Part shown: positions 7,702 to 25,512 of the stretch, piece by piece
Position numbering within the stretch: position 1 is the stretch's first letter
How the letters are laid out: each line of letters starts with the position of its first letter
DNA from: Caldovatus sediminis
Lineage (GTDB): Bacteria; Pseudomonadota; Alphaproteobacteria; Acetobacterales; Acetobacteraceae
NCBI RefSeq assembly: GCF_014644455.1
Contig: NZ_BMKS01000006.1
Location: 186,001-250,000, forward strand
Length of the DNA stretch: 64,000 nt
Direction: 5' to 3'
Program-made: the position numbers and the translations under genes
Notes under the pieces: model-generated
Told to the model about the DNA's origin: nothing
Databases searched by the model: none
Seen by the model: only the letters and a program-made list of their open reading frames with translations

Positions 7702-8928
7702 ATGAGCGGGGAGGCGGCGTGGCCCGGCCCGCTCGCCGGGCTGCGCGTGCTCGACCTCACCCGCGTGCTGGCGGGGCCGCTGGCGACGCAGTTCCTCGGC
7801 GACCTCGGCGCCGAGATCCTCAAGGTGGAGCCGCCCGGGAAGGGGGACGACACCCGCGGCTTCGCCCCCTTCGTCGGCGGGGAGAGCCACTACTTCCTCG
7901 GCCTCAACCGCAACAAGAAGAGCCTGGTGATCGACCTGCGCGCGCCGGAGGGCGCGGAGGCGCTGCGCCGCCTGGCCGCGACCGCCGACGTGCTGGTGGA
8001 GAACTTCCGCCCCGGCGTGATGGACCGGCTCGGCCTCGGCTGGGAGGCGCTGTCGGCGCTGAACCCGCGGCTGATCTACTGCGCCATCACCGGCTTCGGG
8101 CTGAGCGGCCCGCTGCGCGAGGCGCCCTCCTTCGACATCGTCACCCAGGCGCTGACCGGCGTGCTGAGCGTCAACGGCGAGCGCGGCCGGCCGCCGGTCA
8201 AGCTCGGCCTGCCGGTCGGCGACATGTCGGGCGGCATCTTCGGCGCCCAGGCGATCCTCGCCGCGCTGCACGAGCGCCACGCCACCGGGCGCGGACGGCT
8301 GATCGACGTCAGCCTCTACGACGGCACGATGGCGCTGCTCGGCTACCTCGCGCAGCTCGCCTTCGCGACCGGGGCGGACCCCGAGCCGATGGGCAACGCG
8401 CATCCCTCGGTGGTGCCCTACGGCAGCTTCCCGGCGAAGGACGGCGCCATCATCATCGCCTGCCTCGCCGACGGGTTCTGGCCGAAGCTCTGCGCCGCGC
8501 TCGGCCTCGACGACCTCGGCGCCGACCCGCGCCTCGCGACCATGGCCGGGCGGCGCGCGCACCGGGGGGAGATCGAGCCGCGCATCGCCGCGGTGACGCC
8601 GGCGCGCAGCGTCGCGGAGTGGCAGGAGGCGCTGACGGCGGCCGACGTGCCGCACGCGCCGATCCTCGGCGTCCGCGCGGCGCTCGCCCACCCCCACGCG
8701 GCGGCGCGGGCGATGGTGGTGGAGGTGGAGCACCCGGCCGCGGGGACGCTGCGCCTGCTCGGCCGGCCGGTGAAGTTCCCGGACGCGCCGGCGCCGCAGC
8801 CGCCGCTGGCGCCGCCCCCGCTGCTCGGGCAGCACACCGCGGAGGTGCTGCGCGGCGTCGGCTACGCCGAGGCCGAGATCGAGGCGCTGCGCGCGCGCGG
8901 CGTGATCGACCGGATCGAGCGTCCCTGA
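7702..8928 (+). CDS. Class III CoA-transferase (CaiB/BaiF family)
   Basis: A 408-residue formyl-CoA transferase/CaiB-type enzyme that moves CoA between carboxylic acids. Seen: the N-terminal LAGLRVLDLTRVLAGPLAT segment, the GAEILKVEPP motif with the DDTRG segment, NRNKKSLVIDL, and the catalytic aspartate in LPVGDMSGG near residue 175. Family length is 390-420. It closes the operon that begins at 3939 and gives a second, ATP-free route to the CoA ester alongside the ligase, or recycles CoA from the end product. A 177-base gap follows before the next gene. Confidence 0.92.
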   Translation: MSGEAAWPGPLAGLRVLDLTRVLAGPLATQFLGDLGAEILKVEPPGKGDDTRGFAPFVGGESHYFLGLNRNKKSLVIDLRAPEGAEALRRLAATADVLVENFRPGVMDRLGLGWEALSALNPRLIYCAITGFGLSGPLREAPSFDIVTQALTGVLSVNGERGRPPVKLGLPVGDMSGGIFGAQAILAALHERHATGRGRLIDVSLYDGTMALLGYLAQLAFATGADPEPMGNAHPSVVPYGSFPAKDGAIIIACLADGFWPKLCAALGLDDLGADPRLATMAGRRAHRGEIEPRIAAVTPARSVAEWQEALTAADVPHAPILGVRAALAHPHAAARAMVVEVEHPAAGTLRLLGRPVKFPDAPAPQPPLAPPPLLGQHTAEVLRGVGYAEAEIEALRARGVIDRIERP

Positions 8929-9105
8929 CCGGAGCCGGAGGAGGAGCGGAGGGGCGGCCCGCCTATGGCGTTTCCCGCGGGGGCGCGAGGGCCGTGGCCG
9001 CGCCGGGGGGCCGCGCCCGCGCGGAGCGGACCCGGCTCTTGCCGCCGGCATCGCTTCCCCGCTGATCTATGCACGCTGCGAGGAACGGACACGGGAGGGA
9101 ACGCC

Positions 9106-10278
9106 ATGACGACACGCGGCCGCGTGGTCTTCAGCCAGATGGACGAGGTCATCTTCGGCACGCCTGCGGCGCAGGCGGTCGCGGATCTCGTCGCGCGCGC
9201 CGGGGCCGAGCGCGTGTTCCTGATGGTCAGCGGCACGCTGAACCGGCAGACGCGGGAGATCGAGGCGATCCGCGCCGCCCTCGGCAACAGGTGCGCCGCG
9301 GTGTTCGACCGCGTGCCGCCGCACACGCCCCGCAGGGCGGTCATCGAGGCCACCGCCATGGCCCGCGCCGCCGGGGCCGACCTGATCGTGACGGTCGGCG
9401 GCGGTTCGGTCACCGACGCCGCCAAGGCGGTGCAGCTCTGCCTGGCCAACGACGTCGCCTCGGCGGAGGCGCTGGATGCCCTGCGCCCGGTGAAGCGGCC
9501 CGACGGCACGATCGGCCCGCCGCCGTGCAACGCGCCGACCGTACGGCAGATCGCCGTGCCCACCACGCTCTCCGCCGGCGAGTTCAGCGCGATCGCCGGC
9601 GTGACCGACGAGCGGACGCGGGTGAAGGAGCTGTTCCGCCATCCGCGGATCATCCCGGGCGCGGTCGTCCTCGACCCCGCGATCACCGTCCACACCCCGG
9701 AATGGCTGTTCCTGTCCACCGGCATCCGTGCCGTGGACCACTGCGTCGAGGGCATCTGCTCGCCGGAGGCGCATCCCTACGCGGACGCGCAGGCGCTGCG
9801 AGGCCTCGCGCTGCTGGTGGGCGGGCTGCCGCGCGTGAAGGCGGATCCCTCGGACCTGCAGGCCCGCATGGACTGCCAGCTCGGGGCGTGGCTCTCGATG
9901 GGGCCGCTGGCGACCGGCGTGCCGATGGGGGCGAGCCACGGGATCGGCTACGTGCTCGGCGCCGCCTTCGACGTCCCGCACGGCCACACCTCCTGCATCA
10001 TGCTGCCGGCGGTGATGCGGTGGAACAAGGTCGCCAACGCGGAGCGGCAGGCGATGGTCGCGGCCGCGATGGGATCGCCGGGGGCTGACGCCGGCGATCT
10101 GCTCGACGCCTTCATCGGCGGCCTCGACATGCCGCGCAGCCTGTCCGCGGTGAACATCGGCCGCGAGCACTTCGACCGGATCGCCGAGCAGGCCATGGGC
10201 ACGCCCTGGGTGCCGCGCAATCCGCGGCGCATCGACGGCCCGGCGCAGGTGCGGGAGATCCTGGAGCTCGCCGCCTGA
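9106..10278 (+). CDS. Iron-containing alcohol dehydrogenase / maleylacetate reductase-like
   Basis: A 390-residue group III (iron) dehydrogenase. The Rossmann-like N-terminal half carries the NAD-binding VTVGGGSVTDAAKAV loop (near residue 100) and PTTLSAGEFS; the helical half carries the metal ligands in GIRAVDHCVEG and in the GASHGIGYVLG / VPHGHTSCIMLP segments. The family spans 1,2-propanediol-type alcohol dehydrogenases and maleylacetate reductases of aromatic degradation; the PTTLSAGEFS and ASHGIGYVLG segments lean towards the latter. Start at the ATG at 9106 with GGGAGGGA upstream. The neighbouring GST and PEP mutase-type enzyme fit a ring-cleavage or organic acid pathway, but this is inference. 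Confidence 0.87.
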   Translation: MTTRGRVVFSQMDEVIFGTPAAQAVADLVARAGAERVFLMVSGTLNRQTREIEAIRAALGNRCAAVFDRVPPHTPRRAVIEATAMARAAGADLIVTVGGGSVTDAAKAVQLCLANDVASAEALDALRPVKRPDGTIGPPPCNAPTVRQIAVPTTLSAGEFSAIAGVTDERTRVKELFRHPRIIPGAVVLDPAITVHTPEWLFLSTGIRAVDHCVEGICSPEAHPYADAQALRGLALLVGGLPRVKADPSDLQARMDCQLGAWLSMGPLATGVPMGASHGIGYVLGAAFDVPHGHTSCIMLPAVMRWNKVANAERQAMVAAAMGSPGADAGDLLDAFIGGLDMPRSLSAVNIGREHFDRIAEQAMGTPWVPRNPRRIDGPAQVREILELAA

Positions 10279-10485
10279 ACGGCCGCGCCTTCGCCGGCGC
10301 CGGGAACGGGCGCGCTCCGCCTGCCCGTCTCCCCGCCGGCAGGCGCGCGGCGGGCGGCGCTGGCGCCGCGGCGATCGAGGGGGAGCGCGCCCGATCCCCC
10401 CGCGCCGCCATCGCCCTCCGGCTTGCCGGGATGCGCGCGGCGGGGGAAAGTCGCCGCCGCCGCACCAAGGGAACGGGAACGCGCC

Positions 10486-11085
10486 ATGAAGCTCGCCTAC
10501 TCGCCGGCCAGCCCCTACGTCCGCAAGGTCATGGCCTGCGCCATCGCCCGCGGCCTCGACGGCCGGATCGAGAAGTGGACCGTCGCCACGACCGATCCCG
10601 CGCTGGCGACGGTGAATCCCCTCTCGAAGGTGCCGACCCTGCTCACCGACGACGGCGTCGCGCTCTACGACAGCCCGGTCATCTGCGAGTACCTGGACAG
10701 CCTGGGGGACGCGCCGAAGCTGTTCCCCGCCTCCGGTCCCGCGCGCTGGACCGCGCTCCGCCAGCAGGCGCTCGGCGACGGCATCCTGGACGCCACCCAG
10801 CCCCGCCGGCGCGAGGTCGCGCTGCCGCAGGACGAGGGCCGCCGCGAGTACATCGCGCTGCAGCAGGGCAAGGTCCGCCGCGCGCTCGATGTCCTGGAGG
10901 CGGAGGCCGACGGCCTGGGCGACCTGGCCACGATCGGCGAGATCACCATCGGCTGCGCGCTGGGCTACCTCGACTTCCGCTACCCTCACGAGCCGTGGCG
11001 CCCGGGCCATCCGAAGCTGGAGGCCTGGTACGCGCGCGTGGTGAGGCTGCCGCCGCTGGCCGGCACCATGCCGCCCGCCGGCTGA
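10486..11085 (+). CDS. Glutathione S-transferase family protein
   Basis: A 199-residue cytoplasmic GST. The N-terminal thioredoxin-fold begins MKLAYSPASPYVRKV, where the SPASPYVRK stretch is the typical glutathione-site region with Ser as likely catalytic residue. NPLSKVPTL (cis-proline) and the DSPVICEYLD motif (Ser contacting glutathione) follow, then an all-alpha C-terminal domain. The start at 10486 removes about 20 Arg-rich residues that an upstream frame start would add. Placed after a maleylacetate reductase-like gene, it could be a glutathione-dependent isomerase or dehalogenase, but general detoxification is equally possible. Confidence 0.88.
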   Translation: MKLAYSPASPYVRKVMACAIARGLDGRIEKWTVATTDPALATVNPLSKVPTLLTDDGVALYDSPVICEYLDSLGDAPKLFPASGPARWTALRQQALGDGILDATQPRRREVALPQDEGRREYIALQQGKVRRALDVLEAEADGLGDLATIGEITIGCALGYLDFRYPHEPWRPGHPKLEAWYARVVRLPPLAGTMPPAG

Positions 11086-11524
11086 GCCGGTCCTCCTCCT
11101 GCCCGACCGGGCGGCTCGCCGGGGGGCGGCGACGGGGCGGCCTCCGGCCGCGTCGCGTGGCCGATGCCGCCTCGGCGGGCGGGTTCCGGGGCCGCCCCGC
11201 GAGCTGCCCGCCGGGGATCGTGCCCAGGCTGTCGCCGAACGCGAACGCCGCGAGCGGCGGCGCGGCCGCGGCCGACGGCAGCCCGCAGATCGCCCGCGGG
11301 AAGGTGGCGTAGCAGACGACGGCCAGGCCGCAGCAGACGCGGCCGTGCGTCACGCTTGGGCCGGACGCGGCGCGAGGGGGCGGGACTGCGAGCCGCCGTC
11401 CGCCGCAGCGGACGCGTGCGGCGGGGCAGGCCGCGCCCAGGCCCGGCACCCGCCCGGCCCCGCTTGGGCGGCAGGAGGAACGGCCCTACCGTCGCCGGCG
11501 CGATCCCGATCCGAAGGATATCCC
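11086..11524. other. Intergenic stretch, no supported gene
   Basis: A 439-base gap between the GST and the PEP mutase-type gene. Minus-strand open frames exist but start inside or run into the GST gene and show no family features. GC-rich inverted repeats just after the GST stop may end that transcript. Confidence 0.35.
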
Positions 11525-12388
11525 ATGACACCGCCCGAACGCATGCGCGCCCTGCTCGCCGAGCCCGGCTTCGTCGTGATGCCCGCCGTGTGGGACGGCC
11601 TCAGCGCGAAGCTCGCGGCCGGTGCCGGCTTCCGGACGGCCTTCCTCTCCGGTTCCTGCGTGGCGGCGAGCCGCCTCGGGGGTCCGGACCTCGACCTGGT
11701 GTCCTTCGCGGAGATGTTCGACTCCTTCAACATGGTGCGGGGCGCGGCGCCGGACCTGCTGGTGCTGGCCGACGGCGACCACGGCTACGGCAACGCCATG
11801 AACGTGCAGCGCACCGTGCGCGCCTACGGCCGCGCCGGCGCCGCCGCGGTGCTGATCGAGGACAAGGTCACGCCGCGCGCGCTGACGGCGGCCGGCAAGC
11901 CCTGCCTGCCGCGCGAGGAGGCGCGGATGAAGATCCGCGCGGCCGTCGAGGCGGCGAAGGAGTCGGGCGTGCTGATCCTGGCGCGGACGGACTGCCGGCC
12001 GACCCAGGGCATCGACGAGGCCCTGGCCCGGATCGAGATGTACGTGGCGGAGGGCGCCGACATCCTGTTCCTCGACTCGCCGGCCGACGAGGAGGAGATT
12101 CGCCGCGCCGTCGCCGCCGCGGCCGGGCGGCCCTCCTTCGCCGTGCTCTCGCCGGGGGCGCCGCGCGAGACGCCGTCGCGGGAGCGGGCGGCGGCGCTCG
12201 GCCTGAAGATCGGCACCTATCCGACCGGCCTGCTGTCGCCGGCGATCGCGGGGATGAAGGCCGGGCTGGCGGCGCTGGCCGCAGGCGAGGCGGAGGCGGC
12301 GGGCGCGCTGCCGCCGGCCGAGCTCCGCGCGACCCTTGGCTATGCGGACTACGACGCCCAGGCGCGGCGCTTCGTCGTGCCGGGTTGA
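11525..12388 (+). CDS. Isocitrate lyase/PEP mutase-family protein
   Basis: A 287-residue (beta/alpha)8 enzyme of the isocitrate lyase/phosphonomutase family, which makes or breaks C-C or P-C bonds next to an enolate (2-methylisocitrate lyase, carboxyphosphoenolpyruvate mutase, oxaloacetate decarboxylase). Seen: VMPAVWDGLSAKLAAGAGF at the N-terminus, the Mg-binding DGDHGYGN (near residue 82), and IEDKVTPR (near 118). The KKCGH catalytic loop of true isocitrate and methylisocitrate lyases is absent and reads RALTAAGKPCLP, so an oxaloacetate decarboxylase or dimethylmalate lyase-like activity is more likely. The start ATG at 11525 lies downstream of long Arg/Pro-rich open sequence that I exclude. 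Confidence 0.85.
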   Translation: MTPPERMRALLAEPGFVVMPAVWDGLSAKLAAGAGFRTAFLSGSCVAASRLGGPDLDLVSFAEMFDSFNMVRGAAPDLLVLADGDHGYGNAMNVQRTVRAYGRAGAAAVLIEDKVTPRALTAAGKPCLPREEARMKIRAAVEAAKESGVLILARTDCRPTQGIDEALARIEMYVAEGADILFLDSPADEEEIRRAVAAAAGRPSFAVLSPGAPRETPSRERAAALGLKIGTYPTGLLSPAIAGMKAGLAALAAGEAEAAGALPPAELRATLGYADYDAQARRFVVPG

Positions 12389-12456
12389 GCGGCGCGCGCG
12401 GCGCGACGGGGCATCCGGGCGCGGCGAGACCGCCCGGTTCGGGGAGGAAGGCCAGG

Positions 12457-13326
12457 ATGAAGATCGGAGTCTTCGCCAGCTTCATGTCGCCGCTGGCGAC
12501 GCCGCAGATGATCCGCGACTTCGGCCGGCGCGCGGAGGGCATCGGCCTCGACTCCCTCTGGATGGGCGAGCACGTCGTGCTGTTCGACCGGAACACCTAC
12601 GGCTATTCCGGCACGAAGGACGGGCGGATCCCGGTGCCGGAAGGAGGCGGCATGCTGGACGTGACCGCCTCCTTCGGATTCCTGGCGGCCGCGACGACCC
12701 GGCTGCGCCTCGGCACCGGCGTCGCTCTCGTCCCGCAGCGCAACCCCCTCTACACCGCGAAGGAGATCTGCACGCTGGACTGGCTGACCGGCGGCCGCAT
12801 CGACTTCGGCGTGGGCGTCGGCTGGAACAAGGAGGAGGTCGAGGCCTGCGGCTACGGCTGGGAGGACCGCGGCGCCCGCTGCGACGAGTTCCTCGAGGTC
12901 ATGCGGCGGCTGTGGACCGAGCCGGTGGTGGACTTCGCGGGCCGATGGGTACGGTTCGAGACCTGCCGGCTGGACCCCAAGCCGATCCAGAAGCCGCACG
13001 TGCCGATCGTCGTCGGCGGTTACGCGGCCCCGGCGCTGCGCCGCGCGGCGCGTTTCGGTGCCGGATGGTACGGCTTCAACCGCGACCCGGCGGCGGTGCG
13101 GGAGGTGATCGCGCGCCTCGACGCGGCGCTGGCGATGGCCGGGCGCAAGCGCGGGGAGGGGTTCGAGATCATCGTCACCCCGCCGATGTCCATGCCGGTC
13201 GACGCGATGCAGGAGTACGCGGAACTGGGCGTGGACCGCCTGGTGGTGAACCTCGGGAGCCAGCGGCCGGAGCGGGTGGATCGCCGCATGGCGGAGATCG
13301 AGGCGTTGGCGAGGCGGACCGCATGA
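12457..13326 (+). CDS. LLM-class flavin-dependent oxidoreductase
   Basis: A 289-residue bacterial luciferase-like monooxygenase/F420-type oxidoreductase (TIGR03619-like). Seen: MKIGVFASFMSPLATPQMIRD at the barrel start, the LDSLWMGEHV loop, LRLGTGVALVPQRNPLYTAKE, the LTGGRIDFGVGVGWNKEEVEACG stretch that contacts flavin, and VPIVVGGYAAPALRRAARFGAGW. Length is usual. It follows the PEP mutase-type gene by 68 bases on the same strand and ends the plus-strand block. The substrate is unknown; proteobacterial members often work with FMNH2 in desulfonation or C-C/C-N oxidation. Confidence 0.9.
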   Translation: MKIGVFASFMSPLATPQMIRDFGRRAEGIGLDSLWMGEHVVLFDRNTYGYSGTKDGRIPVPEGGGMLDVTASFGFLAAATTRLRLGTGVALVPQRNPLYTAKEICTLDWLTGGRIDFGVGVGWNKEEVEACGYGWEDRGARCDEFLEVMRRLWTEPVVDFAGRWVRFETCRLDPKPIQKPHVPIVVGGYAAPALRRAARFGAGWYGFNRDPAAVREVIARLDAALAMAGRKRGEGFEIIVTPPMSMPVDAMQEYAELGVDRLVVNLGSQRPERVDRRMAEIEALARRTA

Positions 13327-13487
13327 AGGCCGCGCGTGGGCGCGGCGTCGCCCGACGCCGGCCGGATCCCGCACGGGCGGCGGCGGGCGGGAAGGCGCCG
13401 CCCGTTCGAGCGGCGCCGGCCCGGACGGCCGGAGGCACGGGCGAGGCGGGCGTTGCGCGCTCGAGCGGATCGCAGACGGCCGGGCGC

Positions 13488-13556
13488 GCCAACCGGCTCG
13501 TCGTTGGCCGAGCAGAGTCGCGCTCCCGGCTGTTTCCAGCCTTCCGCGATCTGCTC
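13488..13556 (-). repeat. Structured dispersed element, copy A
   Basis: Read from the minus strand, this piece forms an outer stem GAGCAGA (13556-13550) with TCTGCTC (13516-13510), and inside it GGCTG-GAAA-CAGCC (13541-13528), a hairpin with a GNRA tetraloop. A second hairpin, stem 13508-13503 with 13493-13488, follows. The 5' base of the outer stem is the G of the TAG stop codon of the formyltransferase gene. About 53 of 60 bases are identical to copy B at 48.85 kb. It may act as a transcript 3' end, an RNA-protection element or a small mobile repeat. Confidence 0.7.
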
Positions 13557-14383
13557 TAGAATCGGGCGGCCCGCGCCGCGCGCCAGTCCTCCGCATCCAC
13601 CAGGAGCACGCCGCGCCGCCGCGCCGTCCGCAGCGCGGCGGCGGAGGGGAACGGGCAGTACGGGAGGGGGGCGAAGGACCTCTCCTTCGCCGCGCCCGCC
13701 TCGATCATCGCCACCGCCTCGCTCGCCAGCCCCGCCCCCATCGCGTGCAGCGCCCGCGCCGCGGTGGCGACGCTGAGGCCCGCCGGCAGCGGCATCGGGC
13801 GCTGGACCAGCACCGGCCCGGCGTCGATGCGCGGCACCAGCCGGTGCACCGTGACGCCGAGCGCCGGCGGCGCCTCCTGCAGCGCCCAGAAGGCCGGCAT
13901 CGGCCCGCGGTGGCGCGGCAGCAGCGAGGGATGCACGTTGATCCCGCCCCGCGGCGCCAGCGCGATGGTCTCGGCCGTCAGGATCTGGTCGAAGTGGAAG
14001 GTGACGATCAGGTCGGCCCGCGCCTCGCGCAGCGCCGCGTGGAAGGGCGGCCCGTTCACGTCCCGCACCGCCACCATCGGCACCCCCGCCTCCCGGCAGA
14101 CCGCGGCGAGCGAGCCGGCGTCGTCCAGCCGCCATGCCGAGAACAGCCGCGGCAGCGCGAATTCGAGCGCGAGCCAGGGCAGCAGGCGCGGCCCGGAGCG
14201 CCGCAGGTGCCGCCAGAGCTGCCCGGCCATCCCGCCCGCGGCGCGCCGGTAGGGATCCGATCGCCCGACCAGCACCAGCCGCTCGCGCTGCACGCGGGCG
14301 AAGGCGGCGACGGCGGCGGCGCTCGCCGTGCTCTCCAGCGTCAGCAGCGCGATGCGCAGCCGGGGCGTGGCGCCGCCTCCCAT
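13556..14383 (-). CDS. Formyltransferase, Fmt/sugar N-formyltransferase-like
   Basis: A 275-residue protein with the formyl-THF transferase fold. The catalytic set is intact: N149 and H151 in the INVHPSLLPRHRG segment (HxSLLPxxxG motif) and D187 in RIDAGPVL. It lacks the C-terminal OB domain expected of a full methionyl-tRNA formyltransferase (about 310 residues), so it is more like the small-molecule formyltransferases that act on amino sugars or amines. It lies 53 bases after the oxoamine synthase gene on the same strand; the simplest inference is that it N-formylates the amino ketone made by that cluster. The start ATG at 14383 has no good ribosome binding site; a longer N-terminus into the gap is possible. 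Confidence 0.82.
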   Translation of the reverse strand: MGGGATPRLRIALLTLESTASAAAVAAFARVQRERLVLVGRSDPYRRAAGGMAGQLWRHLRRSGPRLLPWLALEFALPRLFSAWRLDDAGSLAAVCREAGVPMVAVRDVNGPPFHAALREARADLIVTFHFDQILTAETIALAPRGGINVHPSLLPRHRGPMPAFWALQEAPPALGVTVHRLVPRIDAGPVLVQRPMPLPAGLSVATAARALHAMGAGLASEAVAMIEAGAAKERSFAPLPYCPFPSAAALRTARRRGVLLVDAEDWRAARAARF

Positions 14384-14436
14384 GCTCCGCTCCGCCGCGC
14401 GCGCCCCCGGCGCTGCCTCGCGATCGGGCCCGCCGC

Positions 14437-23439
<9,003 letters not shown>

Positions 23440-24828
23440 TCATCGCACACCGCCGTCCGCGGCGGCAACCACGGCGGCGGCCGGGGGCGTCGCCGGCGCC
23501 GCCGGACGCAGGCGGCCGCCGCCGGAGCGGGCCGGCTCGCCGCCGCGCCCGGCCGCCGCCAAGGCGCCGTCGGGCGCGGCGACGATGCGCGCCAGCAGAT
23601 CCTGCACGATCGCGAAATGGTCAGCCCAGCTCGGCGCGCGCCATTGCCGCAACCTGTCCTGCTGGGCGGCGCGGGCGGCCGAGCGCGGATCGGCGTAGTC
23701 GAGGATCGCCCGGGCCCAGCCCGGCCCGTCCAGCGGGTCGAGGTAGTCCGGCGCGGCGCCGCCGACCTCGCGCAGCGCCGGGATGTCGCTGACCAGCGCC
23801 GGGGTGCCGAGCGCCAGCGCCTCCGCGAGCGGCAGGCCGTAGCCCTCGGCGAAGCTCGGGAACAGCAGGGCGCGGGCGCCGCGCAGCAGCCGCATGGCGG
23901 CGAGGTCGGTGACCTGCCCGACCTCCTCCACCAGGCCGCGCAGCGCGGTGCAGCGGTCGAGCAGGTCGAGGACGTTCTCGTTCTCCCAGCCGCGGCGGCC
24001 GATCAGCAGCAGGCGCGGCGCGTCCGGTCCGAGCCGGGCAGCGAAGTCCCGCCAGACGTGCAGCAGGAGGAGGTGGTTCTTGCGCGGCTCGATGGTGCCG
24101 ATGGTGACGAAATAGGGCGCCTCCCGCCGCGCCTCCGGCCCCTGCGGCGACGTGGCGAGCGCGGCGCCCAGCGCCGCGGGCGGCAACTCGAGGCCGAGCG
24201 GGGCGACGGCGACCGGCGGTGGGCCGCCCCGGCGGATCAGGTGCGGGCGGAGCACCGCCTCGGTCGCCTCGGAGTTCACGATCACCCCGTCGGCCAGCGC
24301 CGCGACCGTGGCCAGGCGCTGCAGGTGCCGCCCGGCATCCCCGGGTCGGGCGTATTCGGGATGGGTCGCCGGGATCAGGTCGTGCACCAGCGGCACGAAG
24401 GCGGCACCCTGCTGGCGCAGCCGGAGGATCGGCTCGCGCCGTTCGAGCGAGCGGTGCGACACCGAGAGCAGGACGCTCCGCCGCCCCCCCGCGCTGCGCA
24501 GCAGGCGACGCAGCGCGCCGCGGCCGAGCCCGGCGAGCAGCGCCGACTGCGCCGCCGCGCCGATCCGCGCGGCCCGCTTCCGCGCCCGGCCGAGTCCCGG
24601 CCCGACCCCCGCCCAGGCCTCGTCGAGCGCGCCGAGCATCGCCTGCACGGTCTGCCGGGGCACCGCGGCGAAATCGCCCCACCCGCTGAGCCCGACGAAA
24701 CCGACGCGCTCCGGCGGCGCCGCGGCGAGCCAGTAGCGCGCGTAGGCCGCCTCGACCCGGTCGATGCCGGACGGGGTCTGCCTGCGGCCGCAGCTCAGGA
24801 GCCTGGAGACGTCGAGCAGGACATGCAC
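23440..24828 (-). CDS. Glycosyltransferase family 4 (GT-B fold)
   Basis: A retaining sugar transferase of about 462 residues. Seen: an N-terminal HVLLDVSRLL strand, VPLVHDLIP, DGVIVNSEATEAVL, the hinge PYFVTIGTIEPRKNHLLLLHVW, and the donor-site segment FPSFAEGYGLPLAEALALGTPALVSD (EX7E motif) near residue 370. The C-terminal 40 residues are Ala/Gly-rich. The start is uncertain: I use the GTG at 24828 next to the first recognisable strand; the frame stays open to an ATG at 25035, but that extension is low-complexity. It precedes the PKS by 118 bases on the same strand and may glycosylate the product or belong to surface polysaccharide synthesis. Confidence 0.85.
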   Translation of the reverse strand: MHVLLDVSRLLSCGRRQTPSGIDRVEAAYARYWLAAAPPERVGFVGLSGWGDFAAVPRQTVQAMLGALDEAWAGVGPGLGRARKRAARIGAAAQSALLAGLGRGALRRLLRSAGGRRSVLLSVSHRSLERREPILRLRQQGAAFVPLVHDLIPATHPEYARPGDAGRHLQRLATVAALADGVIVNSEATEAVLRPHLIRRGGPPPVAVAPLGLELPPAALGAALATSPQGPEARREAPYFVTIGTIEPRKNHLLLLHVWRDFAARLGPDAPRLLLIGRRGWENENVLDLLDRCTALRGLVEEVGQVTDLAAMRLLRGARALLFPSFAEGYGLPLAEALALGTPALVSDIPALREVGGAAPDYLDPLDGPGWARAILDYADPRSAARAAQQDRLRQWRAPSWADHFAIVQDLLARIVAAPDGALAAAGRGGEPARSGGGRLRPAAPATPPAAAVVAAADGGVR

Positions 24829-25512
24829 CGGCTGGCAATGGCTGGCTGGGGGTGGACCCAAGGGACTGTCTGCCCGGCGAGACGGCGGTTGCAGATCGTC
24901 GCTGTCGGGCGCTGCGCGGGGCTGTCGGCGTCTTGCGCCTCGCCCCTTGCGAAGCCCGCCGCCTCGAGCCCCCGCATCTCCCGGCCTGCGATGCAATGCG
25001 GCCGAAATCATCGCGAACGGGTGAGGGAATGTCAAGAAAGTCCCCGATCGCTAGAGAACGGGCTCCCCTGCTGCAAGGCAGGGTTGACACGACTCGCGCG
25101 CCTCGCCTGGCGGATCGGCGGGCACCCGTGGCACCGGCCTCCGCGCGCGGCCCCGTCGCCGCCGGGCCGGGCACGCGACGAACAGACCGCCTGCGCTCGG
25201 CCCGGCGAGCATGCCGGCACGGTGCGGGCCGAGAAGGCTGACGCCGTGGCATCAGTCCGGCTTCCGGGGCGCCTCGCGACGTCCGCCGCCGTGGCCCGGG
25301 GGCCGGCGACCGGGCGGGTCCCTGTCCGCGTCGGCGATGGCGTATGGCACGGGGGCGCCGGAACCGGGGGCGCCCTGCGCGCGTCGCCCGCCCGGAGGCG
25401 CGGCGCGGGCGCTGCCGCAGCCGTCACGCGGTCTCCGCCAGGGGAGCACCGGCTCTGGTCACCCCCTCTTAACCAGGGCGCGCGCAATGTGGCCGCGGAG
25501 ATCCGGAGCGGC
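24829..25512. other. Intergenic or upstream region of the biosynthetic cluster
   Basis: Apart from a possible N-terminal extension of the glycosyltransferase (up to 25035), I see no gene. The base composition is locally less extreme around 25020-25090, which is where a promoter for the minus-strand cluster would be expected, but no convincing -35/-10 pair stands out. Confidence 0.3.

Noticed and set aside
10943-11531. Two minus-strand frames of 168 and 181 codons between the GST and PEP mutase-type genes
   Set aside because: They run antisense into the GST gene, mutually overlap in different frames and show no recognisable domain.
13327-13487. Possible transposase relic beside element copy A
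   Set aside because: Unlike the 48.3-48.8 kb region, no IS630 or other transposase segment can be read in any frame here.
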